From contig CM055908.1 in the NCBI GenBank assembly GCA_029582155.1, forward strand, positions 16,987,352 through 17,051,351: a DNA stretch of 64,000 nt, in the 5' to 3' direction. The notes below the pieces were generated by a model. It did not search any database, was not told the DNA's origin, and saw only the letters and a program-made list of their open reading frames with translations. The DNA is from Panopea generosa (lineage: Eukaryota; Mollusca; Bivalvia; Adapedonta; Hiatellidae). The position numbers and the translations under genes were made by a program. This document shows, in pieces, positions 50,345 through 61,669 of this stretch; the first letter of the stretch is position 1, and every line of letters starts with the position of its first letter.

Positions 50345-53300
50345 TATAGTGACATGTGCATGGCAGTACAATATTAGTAAGTATTACAAAATGATAAATA
50401 GTAGAGCACATGGCCCAGTGGGCATATAAGTCACTGCCAATAAGTAGAAGCAATATGCAATTTTACATGATACTAAGTAATGGAACATAAATAGAATAAT
50501 ATAGATAAAATTTCAAAAGCACAACTGTAGATATGGTGATTGAAATGTAAAGTAAAAATAGATTTTCTCCTTTTTAGATATGCCTTTGTAAAAAAAACTT
50601 TGCCATTTTTCTTTGGCAATTGTTCATTAGATATTTCATTTTAGGTATAGGATCTAAGTTAAACATTGAATAGTCTCTGGCTGCAATTACATATTACAGA
50701 ATTGCATTTCTTAAGTCTACATAAAAGGTACAGCCTGATAAGAAGAACTATATTATTACTATTATTATAGTAATATGTCTATTTGTGGATAAAAGTAATG
50801 AGATTGTGTTTATTTCATTTAAAACTATATTATTATTAACCAAAATGCAACTGATCACGAAAAAAGTATGCTGTCGTGCTCGTTTTTAGCTATTTAATTT
50901 TTAAGATGATACATATGTTAAGATATAATATTCTGTTCATTTGAATAAAAATGTAGTTATTGAGATATCATTCTTTTATATATGTGGAATTGAAATTAAA
51001 AATGACCACCATACTTAAATGGATAACAAATACTTTAATCTTTGAAATAGAAAACTGAACACTGCTAATTTTTTACTTGTATATTTTGCTTAAGACAATA
51101 TTCATCGGCTATATTCCACCCATTTTTCGTATGTTTATACAATATAAGTAGCAATAAGCATACTGTTTTATATATATATTAAGTTTCCTTTGGTCCAATG
51201 TTAGCACTTTCAGAATGTATAAAGAAAACCATCAGCTTCCATACATTCAGAAGAGAGACTTTGTATAAGCTAGAAATAGCTTTCTTCTCAATTATACTGT
51301 GATGTATCGCTATATATTTGAATATATGTATATGTAATATGTTGATAACAAATATATATAGTTTAAAAACAACTCTTTATTACATGTGTTACTTATATTT
51401 CTTTGTAAAATTGGCAAAACATTGTTTGAAAATTTCATTGAAATATTTCTTTATACATAGACGGGCTACATATTTATTTATGATGCTTATTGTATTATTG
51501 AAATATATGATATTTAGTTATCACGTTAGTTTTCTAATTAAAATAAACGTATTATACATATTACTTTTGACATTATTCGTTTATCTATTTATTTAGTTAT
51601 TTTCTAGTTCTTAATTAACGAATTGTACCAACAATACCCACACTGACTGATAACGTAGTTATTTCCCTCTTTATTGCTTATATAGGCCATGACAACGTGG
51701 AGTAAATTAGAAACAATTAACAAACATGTTGACAAATTGTTAAAATCGTTCAAATCTCTACAAACTCAAAAGGATCCATATCTAGGAATCTTGCCATGAT
51801 CATTACTATCTTTTCTCTTAAATATGAGGAAAAAATACTGGTTAAAACTGGATAACACGTGATTAAAACCGCTGACGAAATTGAAATAAAAATGTTACCG
51901 ATCTTCTCATAGTCAGTCGTGTACTTTCTTCCTGTTATATTTTTTTTTGTTTTAGCATTTTTAACCAAGTTTTAAAAAATTGTTTAGTGTCAGTGGCATA
52001 TCGAAAATAACAAGTTCTCCATTCAGTCTTAATCCCTGAGTTTTGTTTAAGAAAGTGATGATTTGCCATTTTAACCGCCACTGGCCTGTTGTTGTTGGTT
52101 GCCCGAGAATAGATACGAATTGACTGGTCTAAGGTTATTTTTTACTGATAATTTGCTAACTATACATTACTATAACATGGTCTAAATTTAATATGGACTT
52201 CTGGTTCTCGCAAATGTATTTTTGCTATGCCGCATATCGAATTTTGACCCTGTCAACAGACGTGCCTTTTAATACGCCCTGTAGGGTAAAAGTGTACAGA
52301 AAATACAAGCTCATTTTGTTACTTTATATAGTAACATATGTAATAAATATATAGCACTATATTTACTTCCTATTTTCATTCACACCTGGGAAACAAGACG
52401 GTGAATAATTTTTTGGTAGAATTACACCTGAACTGATTTAGGCCATTGACAAGTTCATAGCATCCAAGATGTACAAAACTAAGTACGGTTTCCCCTGTAT
52501 CTACACTGCCATTAAAGTATTAATAATCTTGGGAGACAAACTCTTCCACAAAACACACTATTTAATTAGCCCCACGATTAAAGTTATGTACAAAAAACAG
52601 GACTCTTGTCTAGAAATATATCGGAGACTCTTACTGAAAAAACATCTGTTATTTTTTCAGACAATACAACTGAATATGATGAAAATGACCTATCAAGGAA
52701 ATAAAATAAAATATTCTGGTTCATTAAAACCGAAGAAATATTTACATCTCTTCGGGAATATGGCATCATCCATTCTGATAAGGGTGATCGACTATCTTTT
52801 CATATACCTGTACAACCACTATAAGTAATGTCAAGGTCGTCCGAATCAAATAAAATACATTTGCCAACAGCTGCATTTTATTTTAATATCTTAAGATTAG
52901 TTTTCTTACGTCGTATTATTGCATTATGAAATTTGATAATGTCTTTCCACAAAGAAATATTGAAATAAAAACGTAATGAAACACTTTATACAAAGTTGAA
53001 AACTTTCATTTATATCCAAGTATAGTTCAGTTCAGACAGTAAAAGATGTTAAAGATTGCTTGTATGAATGTATGTTTGTATGATTGTAATACATGTTAGA
53101 ACATATCTGATACAGATAAAAGTACTGAATATTAAGCATATTTACTCCATTATTTCATTTGCTTTTGAATTTCACAATGCTTATTCTGAAAGCGAAGTAT
53201 AATTGTGATGCTTTTCCGATCATTTGTGAAAGGAAATGCTACTGAGGACGCTGGCGGATTTAGAAGGAAACGTCACAGGACCTGGACTATGGAGATTTAC

Positions 53301-53830
53301 AAAAAGGTACATATTCAGTGAAATGATAAAACATATGTTCTTTTATTAGCAGGTATATTCCGTATATATCTCAGGGACTGCTTCCTTTGGTTCCAATATA
53401 TCGTTTATCATGTCATTGAATTCATTTCGGTTCATAAATAGCTTTATCACGTCAAGGAAAGTTTATCAGGCATATGACGTCATAATGTATAATTATATAT
53501 TTTGACCTGGACGGAATCTCTGCAAGCTGTAACAAAATGTTGATGCTGATTAGAAATATTGACATGATGTAGAGAATACCAAGTTAGTGTCTAATATTAT
53601 CAATTTCATCAGGTTAGCATGAATAACCAAGGACTCGACGTGCTGCGTCTGTTTTATTCTAAGACTAGTTAGTAAGTTTAGTTTATCCACGTACATGTAG
53701 GTCATCATACATATATGCAATAAGAACATACACAAGCATGACCAACTTATAAAAGAACATATATGGTAGAGTTCATGAAAAATATTGTTTTTACATAAAT
53801 TATAATTTTACCAGCAAAACTAAAGCCTTA
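50345..53830. other. AT-rich region without a supported gene
   Basis: A few open stretches exist (119 codons at 52469-52828; 92 codons at 51318-51596), but their composition is that of AT-rich spacer and no family or splice evidence supports them. At 53235-53306 a stretch is open in two frames and ends at a possible donor (aaaaag then gtacat). It was judged too weak to list as an exon. Confidence 0.35.
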
Positions 53831-53837
53831 CAAATAC

Positions 53838-53957
53838 TTATTTTTTCGAAAGCCTATACAGGAACCTCGCAAGACATTCTTTGGGAGGACTACTATATTC
53901 CAGTGTGAAGACCGGCAGTGAATTTTCATAACCTCCTGGTGTTGTCAATTTGTACAG
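53838..53957 (-). CDS. Candidate terminal exon of an unidentified protein
   Basis: On the minus strand, an acceptor (ctgatttttcag) precedes 53957. It is followed by 39 sense codons and TAA at 53840-53838. The peptide begins LYKLTTPGGYENSLPVF and ends CLARFLYRLSKK. Its mix of charged, aromatic and Gly/Pro residues is unlike the AT-driven composition of random frames nearby. The exon would start in phase 0 if the frame is right. I do not recognise the family. No partner exon was securely found upstream (at higher coordinates), so it could be a real last exon or part of an old mobile element. Confidence 0.4.
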   Translation of the reverse strand: MYKLTTPGGYENSLPVFTLEYSSPPKECLARFLYRLSKK

Positions 53958-54181
53958 CTGAAAAATCAGTCTGCAGATATAAATGCGTTACAATTAAGTG
54001 TTACTGAGCAAAATTCTTAAAAGTTATTAATTAGGTAAAATATAGTCTACCAGCACTAATATAAACTAGTTAAGAGTCCAGCTAAATAAACAAACATTTA
54101 AGGTGATACATGTGGCTTTTAACTTTCAACTACAATAACAGATGTGCAACTTGACGAGAACAAAATGTAGACAGCATGGGA

Positions 54182-54252
54182 AAAGAACCCGGGATCTTTC
54201 GCTGAATGCTCTGACGAATGAGCTTGTCAGACTGCCGACATCAACTTCTCTC
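54182..54252 (-). mobile_element. Degenerate tRNA-like head, family F
   Basis: The minus strand reads gacaagctcattcgtcagag (A-box-like) and agatcccgggttcttttccc (B-box-like). Downstream sequence (tacattttgttctcgtc) resembles that following the similar but more decayed stretch at 54580-54640. It is probably a SINE remnant. Confidence 0.5.
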
Positions 54253-54548
54253 CTAACAGGTTGCAGACACAAATATGACACATAAAACTCGTAAAATCAA
54301 TTTATAAGTATATCTTACTACTGAATTGGTTAACAGGCATATTTATTTCATTTATATTACCTGAATATTTTACTTAATCATACGCTGATTTTTTTACTAA
54401 ATCAAATGTTACATTCTAAAAGTCATTTTGTCTCTTTTAGTCACAAGCACATTGTGACACTTCCCCCAACTTTGGAATTCGTCTCTGAATTGTCATAGAG
54501 ACCAAGGAATTACGTGCATTTTTTTTCGGAATATATAAAAGTTATAGT

Positions 54549-54564
54549 CCTACGTTGGGCGCCA
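54549..54564 (-). other. tRNA-Lys primer-binding-site-like sequence
   Basis: The minus strand reads tggcgcccaacgtagg. This is complementary to the 3' end of animal tRNA-Lys including its CCA (…cccacgttgggcgcca, recalled), with one mismatch. CCA is not encoded in eukaryotic tRNA genes. A CCA-containing match therefore suggests the primer-binding site of an LTR retrotransposon read on the minus strand, or a retroposed mature tRNA. No intact LTRs or gag/pol were recognised around it. Confidence 0.45.
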
Positions 54565-54798
54565 ATGAAAGAGGACGAGACAAATATGTAACCATTTAAG
54601 GACACGAACCTGAGATATTTCGCTTATGAAAGTAGTAAAATCCTTTGATAAGTCTACCTAGCTATATGAACTGCTAAGGGGCATTTTTTATATTACCTAT
54701 TCGTGTCCTAAAATTCTTACTAAATAATTGTTTCATTCCGAAAGTTGGTCATTGTCTCTTTTATTTACATTTGGTTAACTTCTTCACTACATTTTCAG

Positions 54799-54843
54799 AG
54801 GAAATGATGAGTACAACTTTCAAACAGTATAACAGCCAAAATG
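54799..54843 (+). CDS. Candidate 45-bp microexon
   Basis: This has strong splice signals on both sides: the acceptor cttcactacattttcag ends at 54798 and the donor gtaagtaa starts at 54844. The only open frame gives EMMSTTFKQYNSQN with phase 1 at both ends. No family is recognised. The signals are good but the exon is short, so this is a possibility only. Confidence 0.25.
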
Positions 54844-54953
54844 GTAAGTAATGGTGTTTACTAGGTCCGAGATGTAAACAAGCGATACAGTCTGACACGA
54901 TCTCTCAAAATAAACTTCTGATACTTAATTATCTCAAATTTTCCTGGATTCAG

Positions 54954-55047
54954 CCAAAAGCTCCTTACAATTGGATAATGGCATCCTTGTTAAAGCAAGA
55001 CGTAGGTTCCATGCGACTCAATTCACCATCACTGTCTGTTAGTGGCG
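54954..55047 (+). CDS. Candidate exon following the microexon
   Basis: The acceptor ttttcctggattcag ends at 54953 and the donor gtaagtgg starts at 55048. One frame is open throughout (PKAPYNWIMASLLKQDVG...) but is out of phase with the preceding microexon. The in-phase frame ends at a TAG at 55040-55042. A read-through of the open frame past the donor would end in a hydrophobic stretch (VLLLTISVIIIIIIV) at about 55107-55157. The evidence is conflicting. Confidence 0.2.
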
Positions 55048-55049
55048 GT

Positions 55050-56835
55050 AAGTGGTCGCCGTACATATCAGGTAGTAACACAGACTGGAAGATTATCAGT
55101 ATGACACATGTTTTATTGTTAACTATTAGTGTTATTATCATTATTATTATTGTTGATCTATAGAGATGTTTTAACGAAACTTATTTGATACTTTAACTAT
55201 TATTAATTGTAAAAAAATGAAATTGGCATATACCTCACTGTTCATACGATGAAATAACAACAATAATTGACTGAACCGTACAAGTATGCTCTGTATATTC
55301 TATATAAATGTATAAACCTTATCACAAAACCGTCAAGTCACATATGTCTTATATAAAACAATAAGAAAACCAATGAGATTCAACTTCAACAGGCATATAC
55401 CGACAAGTATTCAACGACGGCAGGTATATCACTAATATGAACAAGTTGACGTCTTTTTAAAAATAACATGATCATCGTTTTGAAATTTGGTTAACTAAGT
55501 GAAGGATGACATGTCCTACCTGTGGCCATGTGATAAGCATAAACAAAACTGATGTCAGTAAACTCACATGCTCATGTCAACAAAATGGACTACAATAAAC
55601 AAAATCCTAAACAATAATTTGATTTTAATGTATAACAAAACGTACCACAAAAATGCAATATTAATTCATTTTCATAAAAAATATATGTCCAGAATCTCAC
55701 ATTAGCAATAAACTAGCCGCGCTAGTTGAGCCGCAACGTATTTGAGTTCTGAATTTTTGTTAGCTTGCGCAGCGTTTCTGTAATTTAACCAAAAAGACGT
55801 GATCTAAAACGATACCTAGTCTAAACGCCCCATTCGTCCTAGTCAAACACTATATGGAGATCTGAAGACCTTCCCAGTTTACGTCTAATTTCACCTAAAA
55901 AGCACATCATTGCTGTAACGTGTTCACACAACATAAAAATGAACATATTTGTTCTTATATTAAACCGTCTAATGATTGATTGCAAAATGTAGATTTAACA
56001 TATGTATTATTTTACATAGGCCATTAATTTTGACAACTGTGTACATGTTTTAATTACCAGCCTATTACTGTCGTGCAATTATAAATAACGACATGTCAAT
56101 GGATCATAAATGATGAAGATAAATGGGTCTGTGCATTTTCAATGATACATATCAAAATCACAGGATTGTTTTTCAGACAGATTCATTCCATGCTAATGTT
56201 ATCACCAATGATTTAAACAAAGGTCAAATGCTAACACTTGTCTGCTTACATTTATCAAGTGTGGGCGAGAAATATTATAATGTCATTTGTTCAGTGATAT
56301 CATATTTGATCAGTTATTTCTCCAATGGCTGGCATATTGGCTCAAGCACGCATGTCGCGCTGACCAAAGTAAACGTTGAATGTCATATAGCTAAATCAAT
56401 TCATAATGACAAATTCATTAAGTAATTCCTGCTAATGATCGGCAGTGGTCGCATTGGTCCAGTTCACATTGACATTTCTCATATTGGCTCCGTTCGTTCT
56501 AATTTGACCCTGTTCGGTTCATATTTTCCTAAATCGCGTCGTATGATATGAGCATTTCACTTAGTCTCTCCTAGTCCCTTATTTCTCCCAATCAGGTTTG
56601 GTAAATCCCAGTGACATAACAGGGAATATCAAGCTTATGCCCACTGTCATAGTCACATAACGCTTACCCAGTTTTGACGTCATTCAATTTCCGCCGAATC
56701 AACCAATTAATGTGCTTTGTAACGGACCTAAGCAGAAAGGCAGGGCCCGTTCCTCAGTGACGTGACTAATACCGTAATAATAAGTTAGATATGATTCCAT
56801 TTGAACTTTCAATTTTATAGTTTAGTTCACCCTTA
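55050..56835. other. AT-rich region without a supported gene
   Basis: A 100-codon open frame at 56123-56425 has no recognised motif and no splice support. Nothing else was seen. Confidence 0.35.
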
Positions 56836-56838
56836 TTT

Positions 56839-56839
56839 A

Positions 56840-56882
<43 letters not shown>
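56839..56882. repeat. (TG)n microsatellite
   Basis: Perfect tg repeats. Confidence 0.96.
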
Positions 56883-56884
<2 letters not shown>

Positions 56885-57059
56885 ATAACCAACAACCTGT
56901 ACATTTTTAAAATATTATTTATCCAAATTCATATTTAATAGACACTTTACATCGACTTATACAGGGAGCAATTTCATTACAATACCGTACAAAAATACAT
57001 TGTCACACAGTATTAACGTACGCAAATTTCGGTATAAAAACTAAACATACTGTCCAAAC

Positions 57060-57740
57060 TGTCTATAACAACTGACGTGTTGAAACGTAGCTACTGTAAA
57101 ACTTTGTAACCTAGCTTACTTACTTAATGAACAATAGCCATCGCAGATCAACTTTTATAGCGTAGCTACCATTACATGTAATAACATGTGTGCAGTAATT
57201 ATCGTAAAGTAGTTTCCGTACAATAGTAACAATCCAATACCGTTTGTACAATAGTAAATGTACAGTAACTGTAGTGCAATAACTTACTTATGTACAACAA
57301 CTCCTCACAATAACGCCTTACAATTGTAAAAGTCGAATAACAATTGTATAATAGTTAGAGTAAATTAATTATAGCGCAATAACTAACTCTAAATAACTAA
57401 TGTACAACAACTACCTCACAATTGCTTCTTACAATTGTAAAAGTCCAGGAACTTTTGCGTAGTAGTTAGTGTATAGTAACTGTAGCGCAATAACTAAATC
57501 TTAATAACTTCTATACAAAACTGACTCACAATTACGCCTTACAGTAGTTACAAGTTCAATCATTTTTAAACTATAAATGGTTTATAATAGTAACAGTACA
57601 CTAACTGTAACAGTGCATCAACTGTTGTACAGTAGCTACCTTACATTAATGTATTTACACTTAGAATAGTGCACTAATTGTTATACAATAGTTAACTTAA
57701 AATCAAAACCTTTTTGTACATTAGTTAAAGGTAAAATAAC
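57060..57740. repeat. Old minisatellite, about 100-110-bp unit, strongly diverged
   Basis: Words such as agtaactgtag(t/c)gcaataac, gtacaacaact, ctcacaat and cgccttacaattgtaaaag recur in order. The gcaat anchor occurs at about 57275, 57375 and 57486. Three units are reasonably clear and the flanks look like further decayed copies. The region is bracketed by (TG)n at 56839 and (CA)n at 57760, i.e. by the same dinucleotide in opposite orientation. Confidence 0.65.
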
Positions 57741-57759
57741 TTGTATTAATATAGTTATC

Positions 57760-57768
57760 ACACACACA

Positions 57769-57809
<41 letters not shown>
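57760..57809. repeat. (CA)n microsatellite
   Basis: ca repeats with one interruption (cacacatacacaca). Confidence 0.95.
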
Positions 57810-57810
<1 letters not shown>

Positions 57811-58380
57811 AAACTCTATTTGCATGTCGTTGTGTTTTTGCTTGTTTATGTTTTTTCCCCTTTTACTTCGTTTTCGTTAAATTGGTGCATTTGAAACTAG
57901 ATATCTGAGTATTGATATACTGAATATAGTTGTGTTTTATATATTAAAGCAGCAAATCATTACCCCAACATGACGTGGAATGGAACAAAAATAAATTAAA
58001 GTAAAAACCACCTTTGTTTCTTTTAGTTTAAAGAGCCGAAAATATATACATTCATTTACAAAAAAAACTATTTATGCAAACCTAGTTGCTTTTTGTTCGG
58101 CATTTTGAAAAGAGACGAATATCATACACACAGTAAATGTCAAGCCAAAGTCTACATGTGAGTATGCCAGTATGGAAACAGTTACCATAAAACAGAGACA
58201 AAATTTTAGGTATAGTTTTTTTTGTGAATTTTCATAAATTGGTCGTACAACCAAAACCAAAAATTATAAATAACATGCTTTGTCATGAAACTCCAATCCT
58301 TTTTTATTGTTTATTGAAATAATAGATACAAAAATAAACTGTAAATCGGTTAGGTAAAATTCCCATTTCTGTTATTACAG
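57810..58380. other. AT-rich spacer
   Basis: No exon recognised. Confidence 0.4.
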
Positions 58381-58394
58381 TAGATGTTTTTCAG

Positions 58395-58454
58395 AACCAA
58401 AGACCCAATCGCCATTTCCAAATTAAAAAATATAACGGAACGGACAGAAAATTG
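58395..58454 (+). CDS. Candidate 60-bp exon
   Basis: The acceptor-like tagatgtttttcag ends at 58394 (a second acceptor, tctgttattacag, ends at 58380). The donor gtaagtaa starts at 58455. Twenty codons are open in phase 0, beginning NQRPNRHFQIKKYNG and ending DRKL. Using the upstream acceptor, a different frame is also open. No family recognised. Splice signals are good; coding status is unproven. Confidence 0.28.
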
Positions 58455-58455
58455 G

Positions 58456-59400
58456 TAAGTAACATTCTACACTACCAAAACCGAAACCGTGTTAGTATCT
58501 CGTAAAAGAAACCCCCAATTCACACTCCCTCATTATTGATAAACCAACTCCGCCTTATCTCTCCTCGTGTGTACCTTTTTTGGTTAGCAAAGCATCTGCC
58601 TATAATCTAAGAAACGCAAGTGATTATCAAACTCAGTTTTCTCGTACTAAGCTATATTCAACATATTTCTTTCCAATGAAACAGTCTTCCAACTGCTGTA
58701 TATAATGCTAGTTCTACCGCTACATTTTGGCAACATCTTAACCACGACATAACCAAAGTACCAAATTACATGTACTCGGGGACATATGAGAGCACAAATA
58801 CTGCACGCAGGATTATGTAATAATTGTAGCCAATATCTTTTTAAAGAAATATAGTTGAATCTCTCCTTTGTACTTGTGGAAGAATCGAACTATCATTTCC
58901 TTAAAAAATAGCGTCTGTAAAAAAATTAACGTTTGGTAGCATTAATCGTGCTATGACATGCACGTTACTATTTTCGAAGCTGTCCAAAAATTCATCTTGT
59001 CGAGTAAACTTTTTTGAATAAAAGTAGTGATCTGTCAGCAGCCCAATTTCTGTTCATGATATATGTCTCAATCAAAGCACACACCAGTTCCCCAAATTCT
59101 GCATTCTCTGCATTTGCTTTTACTTTCTTTTTTATACAAAAATAAAAATATTTTATTGTATCTTAAACCAAAATAATCAAATAATCTCTTGTAAAACGTG
59201 TTTTGTTTCTTCCAAACATTATCATTTATAATGTTAGAAATGTACTTATTATTAAGCATATTCAAACTGTAAACCTATCGCTATTTTGTTATAACAATTG
59301 CATTCTTGAATAAGATTAATCTTTCGTTTTGATCCTATTCAAATTGTTTACAATTATGTTGTTATATTGTTAAAATTAGAAATTAAATGTAATGTGTTAA
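58456..59400. other. AT-rich spacer
   Basis: No exon, tRNA-like sequence or tandem repeat recognised. Confidence 0.4.
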
Positions 59401-59404
59401 AAGC

Positions 59405-59830
59405 AGCTAACAGAGCAAGGCATTGTATGTACCTTGACAAGGCGTAATATTTTATGTATGTACCTTGACTGAGCAAAATATCTTATGTACGTACTATACC
59501 CTTAAAAGAGCAGGGCATCACATATATATATATATTATCCTTGAAATAGCAGGCATCACATATATGTACTTTATCCTTGACAGAGCAATGCCTCTTATAT
59601 ATGTACGTTATCTTTGACAGAGCAAAGCCTCTTTTGTATGTACTTTATCCTTGACAGAGCAAGGTCTCTTATATATGTACTTTATCCTTGACAGAGCAAG
59701 GCCTCTTATATATGTACTTTATCCTTGACAGAGCAAGGCCTCTTATATATGTACTTTATCCTTGACAGAGCAAGGCCTCTTATATATGTACTTTATCCTT
59801 GACAGCGTGTGGCATCTTAAGTATGAATTT
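59405..59830. repeat. Minisatellite, 37-bp unit
   Basis: About eleven copies of tgtactttatccttgacaga + gcaaggcctcttatata. The four central copies (about 59640-59800) are almost identical, and copies decay toward both ends, the usual pattern of unequal exchange. Confidence 0.93.
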
Positions 59831-60404
59831 TATGACAATTCAAGAAATAGTTTTTCTTAAGTTTGAAAAGACGTAAATAAAATGAGGACTTACATAAATC
59901 ATAGAACCAAACAAGCAAAAACCTTGGCCAAGGTAGAATAGCAAATGTGTAATTAAATCAGTTTCTATGAAATATGACATGGACTTTAAAAGCTTTCTCA
60001 TCAGGTGTTAAACATGAACGTCAAAGAATGAATGCACATGTGTGACATTGAGTCACATAGTAAAGAAACCTTTCTTACCTCCTACGCCATCTGACAAAAT
60101 ACGAGTAGACGTGATTAATGATACTCTTAGAACCCCTGTTCCGCTCCAGCAATCAAGAACTATTAACAATTAATATTGTTTTTGTCGTAATATATTATTT
60201 TGTTTTAGTTTATGGTTTTAAAATAACAAAAACCAAACACGTATCTCGTGTAGATTCTAGAATTTGTAATGTCTGTTTTTACCTCGTCAGGACAATTAAT
60301 GTAAACTTTGTCTCATAACTAGGAAAGCTAATGATTCATTCACCAGGAAGATGAGTTGTATTATGTCTATTGAAACTGACAAATTATAAAAAAGAAGTTG
60401 AGGA

Positions 60405-60595
60405 AAATAAGATGTCTGCAAAACAGTTTCCGTGTCTAAACCTATATGTATTTTATTATCCTACTTACGTACATCAACGTGTTATGGCATTTCATTCAAA
60501 ACAGTTTCCTTGTCTAAACATGCAATATTAGATAAGTAATATACTTACATACAGTTAACTGTTTTGACATTTTCTTCAAAACAGTTTCAATGACT

Positions 60596-60600
<5 letters not shown>
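60405..60600. repeat. Minisatellite, about 78-bp unit, left part of a split array
   Basis: Three copies marked by aaacagtttc at 60421, 60498 and 60578 (step 77-80 bp), each with tgtctaaac downstream and tgttatggcattt-like sequence upstream. The same unit resumes at about 61549. Confidence 0.82.

Positions 60601-60638
<38 letters not shown>
60598..60638. repeat. (AC)n microsatellite
   Basis: About twenty ac dinucleotides, at the left edge of the sequence that separates the two halves of the 78-bp array. Confidence 0.95.
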
Positions 60639-61087
60639 CCCAGAGATATGGGGTGTTTATTTACGTTTGATGTCCAAAAGGTTTGAAACTTGTTTTCTAA
60701 GAGGTTCAAAGTGTTAAATTTAGGTGTATTATTTTGTTGTAAGTTGTATGACATGTTTTAGGGTAAAAACGAGTAAAACGATGGCTTATTCATGTACAAA
60801 ATGGCTGCCAATTTAGGATATAAAGACAGTTTGATTTTTGCAAATAAACGCATTTAGGTGATTGGTTTGACCTTATTTTTGTTTATATATATTACACAAT
60901 TATGGCAGTCGCCTCGGTCAATATTTATGTTTTTCTGGTGCATAGAACATCATATTGCACATATGGGAAATGACAAAAAGTCACCAAATTAGGATCCTAT
61001 ACATTCTATGTACCTAAAGTAGGGCATATTTAAAAAAATAAAATGAAATAAGTTTAATTATAAGTTTGAATATTAAAAATAAAATTT

Positions 61088-61166
61088 CCCGGGTAGGATT
61101 CGAACCATAGCGGTATAAAATCTTACATAAGTTAAACGTCTTAGCCACTCGGCCACGGACATACCT
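61088..61166 (-). mobile_element. tRNA-Leu/Ser-like sequence, family E
   Basis: The minus strand reads ccgtggccgagtggctaaga (A-box of Leu/Ser type) and, about 30 bases on, atggttcgaatcctacc (B-box-like). The T stem and acceptor do not pair properly, so it looks like a tRNA pseudogene or SINE head. It lies inside the interruption of the 78-bp array. Confidence 0.6.
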
Positions 61167-61548
61167 TAACAACAAGTTATTTTTTATATAAACTAACCAT
61201 TCAATTATTTCTTTCGTAAATAAAGGCAAAACATATTAATTGATTGAACGGTTGTCTTTTATGTCGTAAGGACATCTTTATTATCGACTATTTGCTGAAA
61301 TCGGACGCGAAACTCTTGTTGACATCCATTTGAAAATAATGCCGAAACATCCCAGTTTTCATCGTTGCGTTCCACTAACACTTGGAATTCCCAGCGGCTA
61401 TCTTTAGTAACCGTATATCGTAATTTTATGCACAGTTAAAATTTGAAAAACCCACAGTAAAAACTGTTCAATATCATATAGTATTTTGATAAATGAGGTA
61501 TCATTCTGGCCAATCGGTATGCATTTATTTATAGATCATATGATAATA

Positions 61549-61665
61549 CGTGTTATGGCATTGTTTTCAAAACAGTTTCATTGTCTAAACATATATGTAG
61601 GTCACATACTGACAGACAGCGAGGTGTTATAACATTTCTTTCAAAACAGTTTCCTCGTCTTAAAC
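61549..61665. repeat. Minisatellite, about 75-bp unit, right part of the split array
   Basis: Two copies (aaacagtttc at 61569 and 61643) match the units at 60405-60600, including tgttatggcattgtttt and tgtctaaacatatatg. Confidence 0.8.
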
Positions 61666-61669
61666 ATTA

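Larger units (their letters stand above)
54110..54780. repeat. Diverged direct duplication, about 350 bp apart
   Basis: Several blocks recur in the same order. gacgagaacaaaatgtagac (about 54155) matches gacgagacaaatatgtaacc (about 54575). tttatattacctgaat (about 54350) matches tttatattacctattc (about 54687). tcattttgtctcttttagtc (about 54422) matches tcattgtctcttttatttac (about 54749). The copies are strongly diverged. They could be two SINE or LTR remnants of one family. Confidence 0.45.

Noticed and set aside
52469..52828. 119-codon open frame as a gene
   Set aside because: Composition is that of AT-rich spacer (Lys/Ile/Leu/Tyr-rich). No motif, no splice or promoter context, and an opposing frame is also open.
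53235..53320. Exon reading LADLEGNVTGPGLWRFTK ending at a gtacat donor
   Set aside because: Open in two frames, no good acceptor (an in-frame stop lies just upstream), and a weak donor. Could be coding but not supportable by eye.
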